NCBI RefSeq assembly: GCF_028435365.1 | Contig: NZ_JAGTJJ010000003.1 | Span: 186,001 to 250,000, forward strand | Length of the DNA stretch: 64,000 nucleotides | From: Polyangium jinanense | GTDB lineage: Bacteria; Myxococcota; Polyangia; Polyangiales; Polyangiaceae | Direction of reading: 5' to 3' | In this document: in pieces, positions 16,081 to 26,775 of the stretch | Layout: each line of letters starts with the position of its first letter | Position numbering within the stretch: the first letter of the stretch is position 1 | Translations under genes and position numbers: made by a program | Notes under the pieces: model-generated | What the model saw: only the letters and a program-made list of their open reading frames with translations | Database searches by the model: none | Told to the model about the DNA's origin: nothing

Positions 16081-18099
16081 GTGGCCGAGATAGCCGCCGA
16101 GGGCGAGGTCACGGCCGGACGGCCCGAGGACGCGCCGCGAGAGGACAAACCCGCCAAACCGCGGTTTTCAGGCCTCCGCGCCGCGTTCGCCTGGCTGCGT
16201 GACCATTACATGACGATGGACCCGCGCACGCTCGGGTTTTTCCGGCTCGTCATCGGGTTCCTCGTCACCGCCGATTGCATCAGGCACTGGAAGGATGCGC
16301 GCTGGTTCTACTCGAACGAGGGCGTCCTCACGAACCATTACCACCTCTTCCGTCCGAGCAGCGGCTTCAACTTCAGCCTCTTCCACGCGTTCTCCTCGCT
16401 CGAAGAAGTCCACGTCGCTTTCGCGATCGCGACGTTCTGCCATTTCTGCTTCTTCATCGGCTGGCATACCCGCATCTTTTCGGTCCTCTCGTTCCTCTTC
16501 GTGACGAGCCTCGACAACCGGCTCGTCATGGTCGAGAACGGCGGGTACGTCGTGGAAAACCTGCTCATCGGCTGGGCGATGTTCATGCCCACCGGCCAGC
16601 GATTCTCCGTCGACGCGCTTTTGCGCTCGTTCCGCGAGCGCAAGGAGCGTTCGTCCGCGGAGCTCAACGCGCGCGCGCCCTTCGCCTGGGCCACGAAGCC
16701 CTACGTCTCGTTGATCGGGCTCCTCACGACCCTGAACATCGCGGTCATTTATTATTTCAACGTCGTCAACAAATCGGGAAATATCTGGCGCAAGGGCGAC
16801 ACGGTCCATTACGTGCTCCACCTCGATCGCATGATCACGGGGTTCGCCGTGCCGTTTCGCGAGTACATGCCGATCTGGATGATGCGGCCTGTCGCCTGGA
16901 GCGTGCTCGTCGTCGAGGCGATCCTCGTGCCGCTCATCCTCGCGCCCGCCGGCCGCCGCGTCACGCGGCCGCTCGCGATGCTCCTGATGACCGGCCTGCA
17001 CGGGAGCTTCGGCGTGATGATGCGCCTCGGCCCGTTCTCCTGGTTCATGATTGCCTGGAGCTTCCTGTTCCCCCAGCCCGTGCACTGGGAGATCCTCGAC
17101 CGTTGGTACACGAAGAAAGCCCGCGCGTGGGTCGTCGTGTACGACCGGCGCTCGCCGCTCGCGTTTTTCCTCTGTCGCCTCTTCGCGCGCCTCGACCACT
17201 GCGAGCGCCTCACGTTCGAGGAGAGCCCCGAGGACGAAGCCACGCCGAAGCTCCTCCGCGTCCGCGATCCCGCGACGAACGAGGTCCACGACGATCACGC
17301 GGCCCTCGCAGCCCTCGCGCGCTCGCTCCCCGCGGGCCGCTTTCTCTGGCCCGTCTTCCGCGTCCTCACGCTGGGCCTTTCGGGGCCGCTCTTCGGCTAC
17401 GTCGCGCGCCGTCGCGACGCCGTCGCGCGCGCCTTCGGCCTCGGCACGAAGCCCCGCGGCCGCTCGGCGAGCGCTGTGCCGTCCCCGCTCGCCGAGCGCG
17501 CCTCACGCGTGCGCGCGGGCCTGCGGGAGGCGCTCGTGGCCTGGTTCTTCCTCTGCGCGGTGAGCCAGACGATCAACGAGAACAAGTCCGTCCCTGCGCC
17601 CCTCAAGCACACGCAGCCGTGGCTCATGCAGGCGACCCTCGGCTACCCGCGCCTGTACCAGGGCTGGGGTATGTTCGCGCCGAACCCGATCAGCGACGAC
17701 GGTTCGATCACGATCGACGCGATCACGATCAGCGGCCGCCACGTCGATCCTTTCACTGGCAAGGAGCCCGACCTCAATCTCTCGGACGCGCGTGGTCTCG
17801 GCCTGAACCAGATCTGGCAGGATTACTTCAACCGCATCCGGCTCGATCGGAACAAGGTGTTCCGTCATGGTCTCAAGGAGTACCTCCTGCACTGGCACGA
17901 AGAGACCGGTCGCCCCGAAGACGAGCTCGTCGCGTTCGACGTGTACTGGCTGCGAGACCAGTGTCCGCTGCCTGGACAAACGCAGCCATACAAGCATGAA
18001 AAGATTGCGATCTTGACATATCGCAAGCCTGGATACAGGCCGCCGCCAGGCAATCCGCCGCTTCCGCCCGAACCCAAGGTCGAGAGCGCAGGCAACTGA
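16081..18099 (+). CDS. HTTM membrane protein 2 with degenerate DCC domain
   Basis: 672 aa, GTG start with AGGAG overlapping the end of the preceding gene. It is a paralogue of the previous protein in the same order: HTTM helices (FYSNEGVLTNHYH, IFSVLSFLFVTSLDNRL), a thioredoxin-like region, and a C-terminal soluble domain (LYQGWGMFAPNPISDDGS, NQIWQDYFNRIRL). The DCC signature has decayed: where the first protein has DEDCGVC, this one has DRRSPLA, with no cysteines. The second copy therefore cannot do thiol-disulfide chemistry at this site and may be structural. The conserved GWGMFAPNP motif is shared with other HTTM proteins. It is the last gene before the polyketide cluster. Confidence 0.85.
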   Translation: MAEIAAEGEVTAGRPEDAPREDKPAKPRFSGLRAAFAWLRDHYMTMDPRTLGFFRLVIGFLVTADCIRHWKDARWFYSNEGVLTNHYHLFRPSSGFNFSLFHAFSSLEEVHVAFAIATFCHFCFFIGWHTRIFSVLSFLFVTSLDNRLVMVENGGYVVENLLIGWAMFMPTGQRFSVDALLRSFRERKERSSAELNARAPFAWATKPYVSLIGLLTTLNIAVIYYFNVVNKSGNIWRKGDTVHYVLHLDRMITGFAVPFREYMPIWMMRPVAWSVLVVEAILVPLILAPAGRRVTRPLAMLLMTGLHGSFGVMMRLGPFSWFMIAWSFLFPQPVHWEILDRWYTKKARAWVVVYDRRSPLAFFLCRLFARLDHCERLTFEESPEDEATPKLLRVRDPATNEVHDDHAALAALARSLPAGRFLWPVFRVLTLGLSGPLFGYVARRRDAVARAFGLGTKPRGRSASAVPSPLAERASRVRAGLREALVAWFFLCAVSQTINENKSVPAPLKHTQPWLMQATLGYPRLYQGWGMFAPNPISDDGSITIDAITISGRHVDPFTGKEPDLNLSDARGLGLNQIWQDYFNRIRLDRNKVFRHGLKEYLLHWHEETGRPEDELVAFDVYWLRDQCPLPGQTQPYKHEKIAILTYRKPGYRPPPGNPPLPPEPKVESAGN

Positions 18100-18594
18100 G
18101 CGGAGCGGGCGCAACATCCCGGCGTCGCGTGATTCTGTGTGCGACACGCGTGGGCCGTCCGGAGCGCTCTCGTTTTCGTGTTGCCGGTGTGTCCGTGCGG
18201 GCTGGCTTGCATCGCAGCCGTCGAGCACCGAACGTGCGATGGGCAAACGGTTCGGCTTCGTTTAGGATTCTCTGGACTGTATGCGCGACGTCCTCCCTGC
18301 TTCGGTCGAGCTTCGGCGGGGATCCGAGGGCCACGGGCGCCGATGCCCTCGCCGCGGGGAGGCTCGCCGCCATGGTGCTCGCGAGGCGCGCTCGTCTGGG
18401 TGGGCGAGAAACACGCGATGCGGGCTACCTCGTGCGTCGCTTCGCCACCTCGGGGTATATGCTGCTCCCGGGAGCGCGCCGCGAGGCGTGCTTCGACCGT
18501 TGGAGCAAGGTTTCAAACTTTCCGTGGCACGTGAGCACGACGGGCCGCGACGAGGTCGAGGGGCTTTCAGGAGACGAGGTCGGGTTACGCGTCG
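18100..18594. promoter_or_regulatory. 495-bp region upstream of the PKS genes
   Basis: No credible gene lies here; the short open frames are arginine-rich antisense readings. It must contain the promoter of the PKS operon because the HTTM genes stop at 18099 and the first PKS starts at 18595. The segment near 18240-18290 (TTTAGGATTCTCTGGACTG) is less GC-rich than its surroundings and is the likeliest promoter zone, but I found no convincing -35/-10 pair. The first PKS start has no close ribosome-binding site; the nearest purine run (GAGG) is about 16 nt away. Confidence 0.45.
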
Positions 18595-21500
18595 ATGACT
18601 CCACCCAACGCAGAGAACCTTTCGGCCTGGCTGGTCTCCCGCCTCGCCGAGCTTCGGGGGATCGATCCGCGGACCATCGACCCACGCGAGCGGTTCCATC
18701 GCTACGGGCTCGACTCCCTCGGCGCGACGAAGCTCCTCGCGGATCTGGGCAAGCACCTCGGTCGTAGCCTCTCACCGACCCTCGTCTGGGAGTACGCGAC
18801 CCCCGCGTCGCTGGCGAAGTTCCTGGCGTCGAACGCGGGTTCGTCCACGTCGTCTGGGTCGTCGTTGCGCCCCCCGCCCGTGCCTTCGCCGGCCCATCGC
18901 GCGTCTGCGGGAAACGAGCCCATCGCGATCGTGGGCATGGCGTGCCGCTTCCCCAAGGCGCCGGACCTCGACGCGTTCTGGCGGCTCCTGCGCGACGGCA
19001 TCGACGCGATCACCGAGGTGCCGAGGGATCGCTGGGACGCATCGGCGCTCTACGATCCGGACAACGCCGCCGTGGGCAAGGTGAACACGCGCTGGGGCGG
19101 GTTTCTCGACCACGTCGAGGCCTTCGACCCGCAGTTCTTCGGCATCTCGCCGCGCGAGGCGGTGCAGATGGATCCGCAGCAACGGCTCACGCTCGAGCTC
19201 GCGGTGGAGGCGCTCGAAGACGCCGGGATTCCGCCGTCCGCGCTGAAGGGCAGCCGCACGGGCGTCTTCGTCGGCGCGCTTTTCCTCGACCACGCGCTCC
19301 TCCAGGATCGCGCGGGGCGCGAGTCGATCTCCGCGCACACGAGCACGGGCGGCGCGTCGTGCATCATCGCGAACCGGCTCTCGTACGCCTTCGGCCTCGA
19401 GGGCCCGAGCATGACCGTGGACACGGCGTGCTCGTCGTCGCTCGTCGCCATGCACCTCGCCAGCCAGAGCTTGCGCAGCGGCGAGTCGAACGTCGCGATC
19501 GCGGGCGGCGTGAGCTTGATGCTCGTGCCCGAGACGACGATGGGCTTCACGAAGCTCAATGCGATGAGCCCCGACGGTCGCTGCCGCGCCTTCGACGCGC
19601 GCGGCAACGGCTACGTGCGCAGCGAAGGCGCGGGGCTCGTGATCCTGAAGCGCCTTTCGGACGCGCTGCGCGACGGCGACCGCATCTACGCGGTCATGCG
19701 CGGCAGCGCCGTGAACAACGACGGCGCGAGCAACGGCCTCACCGCGCCGAACCCGCTCGCCCAGCAGTCGATGCTGCGGGACGCTTGCCGCTCGGCAGGC
19801 GTCTCGCCCGCGGACATCCAGTACGTCGAGGCGCACGGCACGGGCACGCCGCTCGGCGATCCGATCGAGGCGGGCGCGCTCGGGGCCGTGATCGGGCTGG
19901 AGCACTCGCCCGATCAGCCGCTTTGCATCGGTTCCGTCAAGACGAACATCGGGCACCTCGAAGCGGCCGCGGGGATGGCGGGGCTCTTGAAGGTCGCGCT
20001 CGCGATGCAGCACGACGCGTTGCCGCCGACCCTGCATTACGAATCGCCGAACCCGAACATCAACTTCGAAGCGCTCAACCTGCGCGTCGTCACCAAGGTC
20101 GAGCCCTGGCCCGCGCCTGAGGGCGCGCTGCGCCGCGCGGGCGTGAGCTCGTTCGGCTATGGCGGCACGAACGCGCACGTGATCCTGGAGAGCATGGCCC
20201 GCTCGACGGCGAGCGTCGCCCTGCTCGAAGCGGGCGCGCCGGAGGCGATGGGCGCCTCGATCGGGCTCGCGCTCGAATCGATCCGAGGCGAGGAGGTGAT
20301 CGCCGGGCGGGTCTTGCGCGGCCCTTCGGCCGGCGTGGGCCAGAGGCTCGCGGTCGTGGCGAGCACGAAGAGTGGCCTCGAAGCGCGGCTCGCCGAGGCG
20401 CGCAGCGGCGCCGAGGGGCGAGGCATCTTCCGCGGCGTGGCCCGCGGATCCCGCCGCGTCGTGTGGGTGTTTTCGGGGCAAGGATCGCAGTGGGTGGGGA
20501 TGGGCCGATCGCTCGTGCTCTCGGAGCCGAGCTTCCGCGCGGCGCTCACGCGTTGTGATCGTGTGCTCGCGCCGCTGCTTGGCTGGTCGGTGCTCGACGA
20601 GATCATGGCCGGCTCACCGCGCGTCGCCGCCGATCGCATCGACGTCATGTGGCCCGTGCTCTTCGCGTTCCAGGTCGCGCTCGCGGAGCTCTTGCACGAC
20701 CTCGGCCTCGAGCCGGGCGCGGTGATCGGCCACAGCATTGGCGAGGTCGCGGCGGCGCACGTCGCGGGTGTTCTCTCGCTCGAGGACGCGGCGCGCGTCA
20801 TCGCGCATCAGGCCACGCTCGTGCAGCGCTCGGCGGGCCAGGGGATGATGCTCCTCGCGGGTGTCGGCTGGGACGAGGCGCAATCGATCGCGGCGTCCTC
20901 GGGCGGCCGCATCCACCGGGCCATCGCGGCGAGCCCGACCTCCACGGTCTTCTCCGGGGACGGCGGCGCGCTCGCGGGCATCGCGGCGTCGTTCGCCTCC
21001 CGCGGCGTCTTCGCGCGCCCGGTCAACACCGGCGCCGCCGTGCATGGGCCGCAGATGGCTTATCTCGTGGACGAGCTCCCGTCGCTGCTCGGGGATCTCC
21101 ACCCCATGAGCGCGCGGGTCCCCGTCGTCTCGGCGCTGACGGGCGAGCGCATTCGCGGCGAGGACCTCGACGTCGCCTACTGGTCGCGCCAGCTCTCCGA
21201 GCCGGTCCGGTTCGCGAATGGGATCCAGCGCCTGCTCGACGACGGGCTCGCGGTGTTCCTGGAGATCGCGCCGCACCCCATCGTCAAGCATTCCATCGAG
21301 GAGTGCATTCGCCACGTGGACAAGCAGGCGACGGCGGCGGCCGTGGCGGCGCTCTGGCGAAACGAGGACGAGGGCCGCTCGATCCGCGAGGCCGTGGGTC
21401 AGCTCTTCGTGCACGGCGCGAGCGTGATCGATCGCCGCACCGAGTCCGACGCGACCGAGACGGGCCACGTGCACCTCTTGCCCGTCTCGGGCCAGACCGA

Positions 21501-24500
21501 GACGGCGATGCGGGACGCGGCGCGGCGCCTCGTCCGGTTCATCGACACGTCGAGCGAAACCGCGCTGCGGGACGTCTGCTTCACGATGAGCGTCCGCCGC
21601 GCGCACCACCGCACGTGTGGGGTCGTCGCGGCGCGGAGCCGGGCGGAGGTGCTCGATGGGCTGCGCGCGATCGCCGACGGGCGTGATCATCCCCTCTCGC
21701 GGGTCGGCGCGGTGCCGATCGGCGGCCGGCGCGGCCTCGTCTTCGTGTTCCCCGGGCAGGGCTCGCAGTGGGTCGGCATGGGCCGCGCGCTCTTCGTGCA
21801 GAAGCCGGTCTTCCGCGAGTCCATCGAGGATTGCGACGCGGTCATCCGGCGCGAGGCGGGTTTCTCCGTCATCGAGGAGCTCCTCGCGGACGAGACGCGC
21901 TCGCAGCTCGGCCGCATCGACGTCGTGCAGCCCATGCTCTTCGCGATCGAGGTCGCGCTCGCCGCGCTCTGGCGCGCGTGGGGCGTCGAGCCCGACGCCG
22001 TGATTGGCCACAGCATGGGTGAGATCGCGGCGGCGCACGTCGCGGGCGTGCTCTCGCTCGACGATGCGGCGAAGGTCATCTGCCGCCGCAGCAAGCTCCT
22101 TCGGCGTGTGGCGGGGCTCGGCGGGATGGCGCTCGTCGAGCTGGCGATGTCCGAGGCCGAGCGCGCGCTCGTGGGGTACGAGGACAGGCTCAGCGTCGCG
22201 GTGAGCAATGGCCCGCGCTCGACCGTGATCGCGGGCGAGCCGGCCGCGCTCGACGAGGTCGTCGCGATGCTCGAAGGGCGCGGGGTCTTTTGCCGCCGGG
22301 TGAAGGTCGACGTCGCCTCGCACAGCCCGCAGATGGACGTGCTCAAGCAGGACCTCTCGACCGTGCTCGCCGATCTCCGGCCGCGGGCGACCAAGGTCGC
22401 GATGCGCTCGACTGTCACGGGCGAGCTCGTCTCGGGCGCGGAGCTCGACGCCTCGTACTGGGTGAAGAACCTCCGCGCGCCCGTCCTGTTTGGCAGGGCC
22501 GTCGCGAAGGCCGTCGAGGAGGGACAAACCCTCTTCGTGGAGATCAGCCCCCACCCGATCTTGCTCCATTCGATCGAAGAGACGTTGCGTGCCCTCTCGA
22601 AGGAGGGGGCGGCCATTGCGTCGCTCCGGCGCAACGAGGACGAGCGCCATTGCCTCGTCGACGCGCTCGGCGCGCTCCACGTGAAGGGCCACGAGCTCGC
22701 GTGGGGCAGGCTCTTTCCGCGCGGCGGCCGTTGCATCTCGCTCCCCACGTATCCGTGGCAGCGGGATCGGTATTGGCTGCCGGACGAGGTGAAGTCGCGG
22801 ATGCCGCAGTCGCGACCGTGGCTCTCGCAGGCTTCTCACCACGAGCCCGACGTGCACCCGCTGCTCGGCCCGCCGGTCCACCTCTCCGTCGAGCCCACGC
22901 TCCATTTCTGGGAGCAATCGCTGAACATGACGGCGCTCCCCTACCTCGCGCACCACCGCGTGCAGAACGATCCCATCTTCCCTGGCGCGGGGTACGTGGA
23001 GATGGCCCTTTCCGCCGTCGCCGAGGTGCACGGCAAGGTCTCCGTCGCGCTCGAGGAGGTCACCTTCGACCGGATGCTCCCGGTCGGCAAGGACCCGGAG
23101 CGCCGTGTCCAGTTCGTCCTCGTGGACGAGGAGGCGGGGCGCGCGTCCTTTCAGGTTTCGAGCCGCGAGGCGGGCGCGAAATCGTGGACGCGGCACGCGG
23201 CGGGCAAGGTGCGGACGGGCGTGGGCGCGCCGGGGGCGCGGATCTCGCGCGAGCGTCCTCGCGTGCTCCAGGCGCGTTGCCCGACGGTGGTCGACGCGGA
23301 AGCATTTTATCGCCGCATGGAGGAGGGCGGGCTCTTTTATGGCAGGAGCTTCCGCGGCCTCGAGCAGATGTGGCTCGGCAACGAGGAAGGGCTCGCCCGC
23401 GTCTTCTTGCCGGCCGACGTCGCGGTGAACGCGGACCAGTATCAAGTGCACCCGGCGCTGCTCGACGCCTGTTTCCAGACCCTCGTGCAGGTCCACGTCG
23501 CGTCGGAGACCGAGCCGCTCGGCACGTACGTGCTCTCCGGCATCGATCGAATTCGGCTCCATCGCTCGCTCGGGCAAGAGGTATGGGTCCACGCGCAGCT
23601 CCACGCGAGCGACGACAAGACGAACCCCGCGGGCGACGTCTACGTCATCGACGCGGACGGCCGGGTGCAGGCGGAGGTGCAGGGGCTGCGCATCAAGCGG
23701 CTGGAGAGCGGGAAGTCGGCGTCGGCGAACGCGCTCGACGACGCCATTTACGCGATCGAGTGGCGCAAGAAGGACCTCGACGGCGAGTCCATGCGGCTCA
23801 AACACGCGGGGAACCCGGGCGCGTGGCTGCTCTTCGTGGACGAGGGCGGCACGGCCGCGTCGATGGCGTTCCTCTTGCTCGCGCGCGGCGAGGCGTGCGT
23901 GCGCGTGCGCGCCGGGTCGCGGTTCTCCCGCCTCGAAGCGGGGCTCTTCGAGATTGACCCGACGAACCCGGAGCATTACCAGCGCGTCCTGCGCGAGGCG
24001 TTTGGCCGCGAGGTCCATTGCCGTGGGATCGTGCATCTTTATGCGCTCGACGCGACTCCGTGGGAGCGGATCACGAACGACACGATCGAGCGTGACATCG
24101 CGCACGGCTGCCTGAGCGCGCTTTACCTCGTCCAGGCCGTGATCCGCCAGGGCTGGCGCGACATGCCGCGGCTCTGGCTCGTCACGCGCGGCGCGCAGGC
24201 CGTGCTCGCGACCGGGACGCCGCTCTCGATCGCGCAATCGACCCTCTGGGGGCTCGGCCGCACGATCGCGCTCGAGCACCCGGAGCTCGAATGCACGCGC
24301 ATCGACGTCGATCCGAGCCGCAGTGTCGACGAGGCTTCGGCCCTGCTCCGCGAGATCTCGGTGCGCGACCGCGAGGATCAGGTCGCGTATCGCAAGGAGG
24401 GCCGGTTCGTCGCCCGGCTCGTACATAGCTCGTTCGACGCGGCCGAGGCGGCCGGGGGCAATGCGCCCCCCGAGCCCGCCAATGGCAGGGCGTTCCAGCT

Positions 24501-26775
24501 CGAGAGCCAGGAGCTCGGCGTCCTCGATCGGCTCGTTTTGCGGGAGATCCCGCGGCGTCCTCCCGGTCCGGGCGAGGTGGAGATCCAGGTCGAGGCGGCG
24601 GGCCTCAACTTCATCGACGTCATGAAGGCCATGGGCGTTTACCCCGGCATGACGCCTGGGCCTTTGCAGCTCGGCCTCGAATGCGCCGGCCGCGTGGTCG
24701 CCGTGGGGGCGGGTGTCGAGCAGGTCCGGGTCGGGCAGGAAGTCGTCGCGTTCGCCGCGGGCTCGTTCGGCTCGCACGTCACCACGCACGTCGAGTTTGT
24801 CGCGCCGAAGCCCTCGAAGCTGAGCTTCGCCGAGGCGGCCTCGGTGCCCGTCGTCTTCATGACCGTCTATTACGCGCTGAACAAGCTCGCGCGCCTCGGC
24901 CATGACGAGCGGGTCCTGGTCCACACCGCGACCGGCGGCACGGGGCTCGCGGCCATTCAGCTCGCGCGCTTTCTCGGGGCCCAGATCTTCGCGACGGCGG
25001 GCAGCGAGGACAAACGCGCGTACCTGCGCTCGCTCGGCGTCGAGCACGTCATGGATTCCCGGACGCTCGATTTTGCCGGGCAGGTCCTCGAGCAGACCGG
25101 CGGCCAGGGCGTCGACGTCGTCCTCAATACCCTCACGGGCGATGGGCGCACGCGCAGCCTGGAGATCCTCGCGCCTTATGGTCGATTCGTCGAGCTCAGC
25201 AAGCGCGACATCTACGACAACGGCCAGCTCGCGATGACGCCCTTCCGCAAGAGCCTTTCGTATGCGGCCGTGGACCTCGCCGGGATGTCGGTCGAGCGTC
25301 CGGCGCTGCTCGGCGCCCTGCTCCAGGAGGTCATGCAGCTCTTCGACATGGGCGTCTTCCAGCCGCTCCCGGTGAAGGAATTCCCGGTGGAAGAGGTCCG
25401 CGACGCCTACCGCCTCATGGCCCAGGCCAAGCACGTCGGGAAGATCGTCGTCAAGATGAACGACCCGACGGTCCGCATCCTGCCCGTGGAGGAGCCGAAG
25501 CCGACCATCCTCGCGAATGCGACGTATCTGGTCACCGGTGGCCTTGGGGGCCTCGGTTTGTCCCTCTCCCGGTGGATGGTCGATCGGGGGGCGCGCCACC
25601 TCGCGCTCGTCTCGCGCGGCGCCCCCTCCGCGGCTGCGCGGGAGGCCATTTCGGCCATGGAGAAGGCCGGGGCCGAGGTGGCCGTGCTCGCGGCGGACGT
25701 GACGCGCGAGGACCAGGTCGACGCCATGCTCGCGGAGATCAAGAAACGAATGCCGCCCCTGCGCGGCATCGTTCACGCCGCCGGCTTGCTCGACGACAGG
25801 ACCCTCCTCGAAATGGACGAGGAGCGGTTCACGCGGGTGATGGCGCCGAAGGTCCGCGGGGCCTTCAACCTGCACACGCGTACCCTCGATCAGAAGCTCG
25901 ATTTCTTCGTGCTGTATTCGTCTTCCGCGTCGCTGCTCGGCGCCCCTGGGCAGGGCAATTACGCGGCGGCCAATGCGTTCCTCGACGCGCTCTCCCACGC
26001 GCGCAGGCGCACGGGCCGCCCGGCGACGAGCATTCACTGGGGGCCGTTCGCCGACATCGGCCTCGCGGCGGCCCAGGACAACCGCGGCAACCGTCTCTCG
26101 CACCGCGGGATCGAGAGCCTCTCGCCTGCGCACGGGCTCCTCGCGTTCGGCAAGCTGCTCGAACGCCCGCGCGCCGAGATCGGCGTCTTGCGCCTCTCCG
26201 TGCGCCAGTGGGTCGAGTATTACCCGCAGGTCGGCGACATCCCCTTCTGGTCCGAGCTCCAGCGCGATCAAAAGGCCACGGACCGGCCGCCCTCGAGCCG
26301 GATCTCGTTCCGGAGCCTGCTCGAGCGCAGGCCGCCGCAGGAGCGGCTCCCCATGCTGGAGAAGCACATTCTCGAGCACGTGGGCCAGGTGCTCCGGCTC
26401 GATATCGGGCGGATCGACCGGCTCGCCTCGTTCACGAGCCTCGGCATGGATTCGCTCTTGAGCCTGGAGCTCCGCAATCGGCTCGAATTGAGCCTCGGCG
26501 TGCGGCTCTCGGCGACGCTCCTCTTCACCTATCCGAACCCCGCGTCGCTCGCCGATCACCTGCTCGACCGGATGAGCCTTGCGCAGGGCAAGCGCTCGAC
26601 GGACACGTCGCCCCCGTCGATGGCGGCGCCGCGGGCGGAGCGCTCGTCGGCCCTTCCCGCGAGGCCGAGTGAACCCATAAGGGTGCAGTCGCCCAGGCAC
26701 ATAACGCAGTCGGAAGCCGAGATCCTGCTCGAACTCGAGGAGGAGCTGGCCCGCTCGGAGGACTACCTGTCGTGA
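18595..26775 (+). CDS. Type I PKS 1: starter module plus fully reducing module
   Basis: 2726 aa. Order: ACP (Ser41 in GLDSLG); KS (~107-530, Cys279 in TACSSS, HGTGT, NIGHLE); starter-type AT (~622-910, Ser714 in GHSIGE); extender AT (~1047-1340, Ser1140, His1243 in VASHS); DH (~1420-1690, His1454, Asp1624); ER (~1976-2288, NADPH motif GGTGLA at 2114); KR (~2308-2500, Tyr2456, LDD motif); ACP (Ser2620 in GMDS); short acidic docking tail. The starter AT has AHQATL where extender ATs have CRRSRL, so it lacks the arginine that binds a malonyl carboxylate and should load a simple acyl-CoA. VASHS in the second AT is closer to methylmalonyl-type motifs. In DH the usual HxxxGxxxxP reads [10 protein letters not shown]. 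The ACP-KS-AT-AT order is known from myxobacterial lines such as stigmatellin and myxalamid, as I recall, and marks this as the initiating protein. Confidence 0.95.
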   Translation: MTPPNAENLSAWLVSRLAELRGIDPRTIDPRERFHRYGLDSLGATKLLADLGKHLGRSLSPTLVWEYATPASLAKFLASNAGSSTSSGSSLRPPPVPSPAHRASAGNEPIAIVGMACRFPKAPDLDAFWRLLRDGIDAITEVPRDRWDASALYDPDNAAVGKVNTRWGGFLDHVEAFDPQFFGISPREAVQMDPQQRLTLELAVEALEDAGIPPSALKGSRTGVFVGALFLDHALLQDRAGRESISAHTSTGGASCIIANRLSYAFGLEGPSMTVDTACSSSLVAMHLASQSLRSGESNVAIAGGVSLMLVPETTMGFTKLNAMSPDGRCRAFDARGNGYVRSEGAGLVILKRLSDALRDGDRIYAVMRGSAVNNDGASNGLTAPNPLAQQSMLRDACRSAGVSPADIQYVEAHGTGTPLGDPIEAGALGAVIGLEHSPDQPLCIGSVKTNIGHLEAAAGMAGLLKVALAMQHDALPPTLHYESPNPNINFEALNLRVVTKVEPWPAPEGALRRAGVSSFGYGGTNAHVILESMARSTASVALLEAGAPEAMGASIGLALESIRGEEVIAGRVLRGPSAGVGQRLAVVASTKSGLEARLAEARSGAEGRGIFRGVARGSRRVVWVFSGQGSQWVGMGRSLVLSEPSFRAALTRCDRVLAPLLGWSVLDEIMAGSPRVAADRIDVMWPVLFAFQVALAELLHDLGLEPGAVIGHSIGEVAAAHVAGVLSLEDAARVIAHQATLVQRSAGQGMMLLAGVGWDEAQSIAASSGGRIHRAIAASPTSTVFSGDGGALAGIAASFASRGVFARPVNTGAAVHGPQMAYLVDELPSLLGDLHPMSARVPVVSALTGERIRGEDLDVAYWSRQLSEPVRFANGIQRLLDDGLAVFLEIAPHPIVKHSIEECIRHVDKQATAAAVAALWRNEDEGRSIREAVGQLFVHGASVIDRRTESDATETGHVHLLPVSGQTETAMRDAARRLVRFIDTSSETALRDVCFTMSVRRAHHRTCGVVAARSRAEVLDGLRAIADGRDHPLSRVGAVPIGGRRGLVFVFPGQGSQWVGMGRALFVQKPVFRESIEDCDAVIRREAGFSVIEELLADETRSQLGRIDVVQPMLFAIEVALAALWRAWGVEPDAVIGHSMGEIAAAHVAGVLSLDDAAKVICRRSKLLRRVAGLGGMALVELAMSEAERALVGYEDRLSVAVSNGPRSTVIAGEPAALDEVVAMLEGRGVFCRRVKVDVASHSPQMDVLKQDLSTVLADLRPRATKVAMRSTVTGELVSGAELDASYWVKNLRAPVLFGRAVAKAVEEGQTLFVEISPHPILLHSIEETLRALSKEGAAIASLRRNEDERHCLVDALGALHVKGHELAWGRLFPRGGRCISLPTYPWQRDRYWLPDEVKSRMPQSRPWLSQASHHEPDVHPLLGPPVHLSVEPTLHFWEQSLNMTALPYLAHHRVQNDPIFPGAGYVEMALSAVAEVHGKVSVALEEVTFDRMLPVGKDPERRVQFVLVDEEAGRASFQVSSREAGAKSWTRHAAGKVRTGVGAPGARISRERPRVLQARCPTVVDAEAFYRRMEEGGLFYGRSFRGLEQMWLGNEEGLARVFLPADVAVNADQYQVHPALLDACFQTLVQVHVASETEPLGTYVLSGIDRIRLHRSLGQEVWVHAQLHASDDKTNPAGDVYVIDADGRVQAEVQGLRIKRLESGKSASANALDDAIYAIEWRKKDLDGESMRLKHAGNPGAWLLFVDEGGTAASMAFLLLARGEACVRVRAGSRFSRLEAGLFEIDPTNPEHYQRVLREAFGREVHCRGIVHLYALDATPWERITNDTIERDIAHGCLSALYLVQAVIRQGWRDMPRLWLVTRGAQAVLATGTPLSIAQSTLWGLGRTIALEHPELECTRIDVDPSRSVDEASALLREISVRDREDQVAYRKEGRFVARLVHSSFDAAEAAGGNAPPEPANGRAFQLESQELGVLDRLVLREIPRRPPGPGEVEIQVEAAGLNFIDVMKAMGVYPGMTPGPLQLGLECAGRVVAVGAGVEQVRVGQEVVAFAAGSFGSHVTTHVEFVAPKPSKLSFAEAASVPVVFMTVYYALNKLARLGHDERVLVHTATGGTGLAAIQLARFLGAQIFATAGSEDKRAYLRSLGVEHVMDSRTLDFAGQVLEQTGGQGVDVVLNTLTGDGRTRSLEILAPYGRFVELSKRDIYDNGQLAMTPFRKSLSYAAVDLAGMSVERPALLGALLQEVMQLFDMGVFQPLPVKEFPVEEVRDAYRLMAQAKHVGKIVVKMNDPTVRILPVEEPKPTILANATYLVTGGLGGLGLSLSRWMVDRGARHLALVSRGAPSAAAREAISAMEKAGAEVAVLAADVTREDQVDAMLAEIKKRMPPLRGIVHAAGLLDDRTLLEMDEERFTRVMAPKVRGAFNLHTRTLDQKLDFFVLYSSSASLLGAPGQGNYAAANAFLDALSHARRRTGRPATSIHWGPFADIGLAAAQDNRGNRLSHRGIESLSPAHGLLAFGKLLERPRAEIGVLRLSVRQWVEYYPQVGDIPFWSELQRDQKATDRPPSSRISFRSLLERRPPQERLPMLEKHILEHVGQVLRLDIGRIDRLASFTSLGMDSLLSLELRNRLELSLGVRLSATLLFTYPNPASLADHLLDRMSLAQGKRSTDTSPPSMAAPRAERSSALPARPSEPIRVQSPRHITQSEAEILLELEEELARSEDYLS

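Noticed and set aside
18525..18540. A sigma-54-like site in front of PKS 1 (TGGCAC followed by GTGAGCACG)
   Set aside because: The -24-like half is good, but the required -12 element (TTGCA/T) is missing at the right distance.
20614..26700. A 2,000-codon open frame on the minus strand under PKS 1, and similar long frames under PKS 2-4
   Set aside because: They are antisense shadows produced by the strong third-position GC bias; their translations are Arg/Glu/His-rich, without domains, while the sense strand encodes complete PKS domains.
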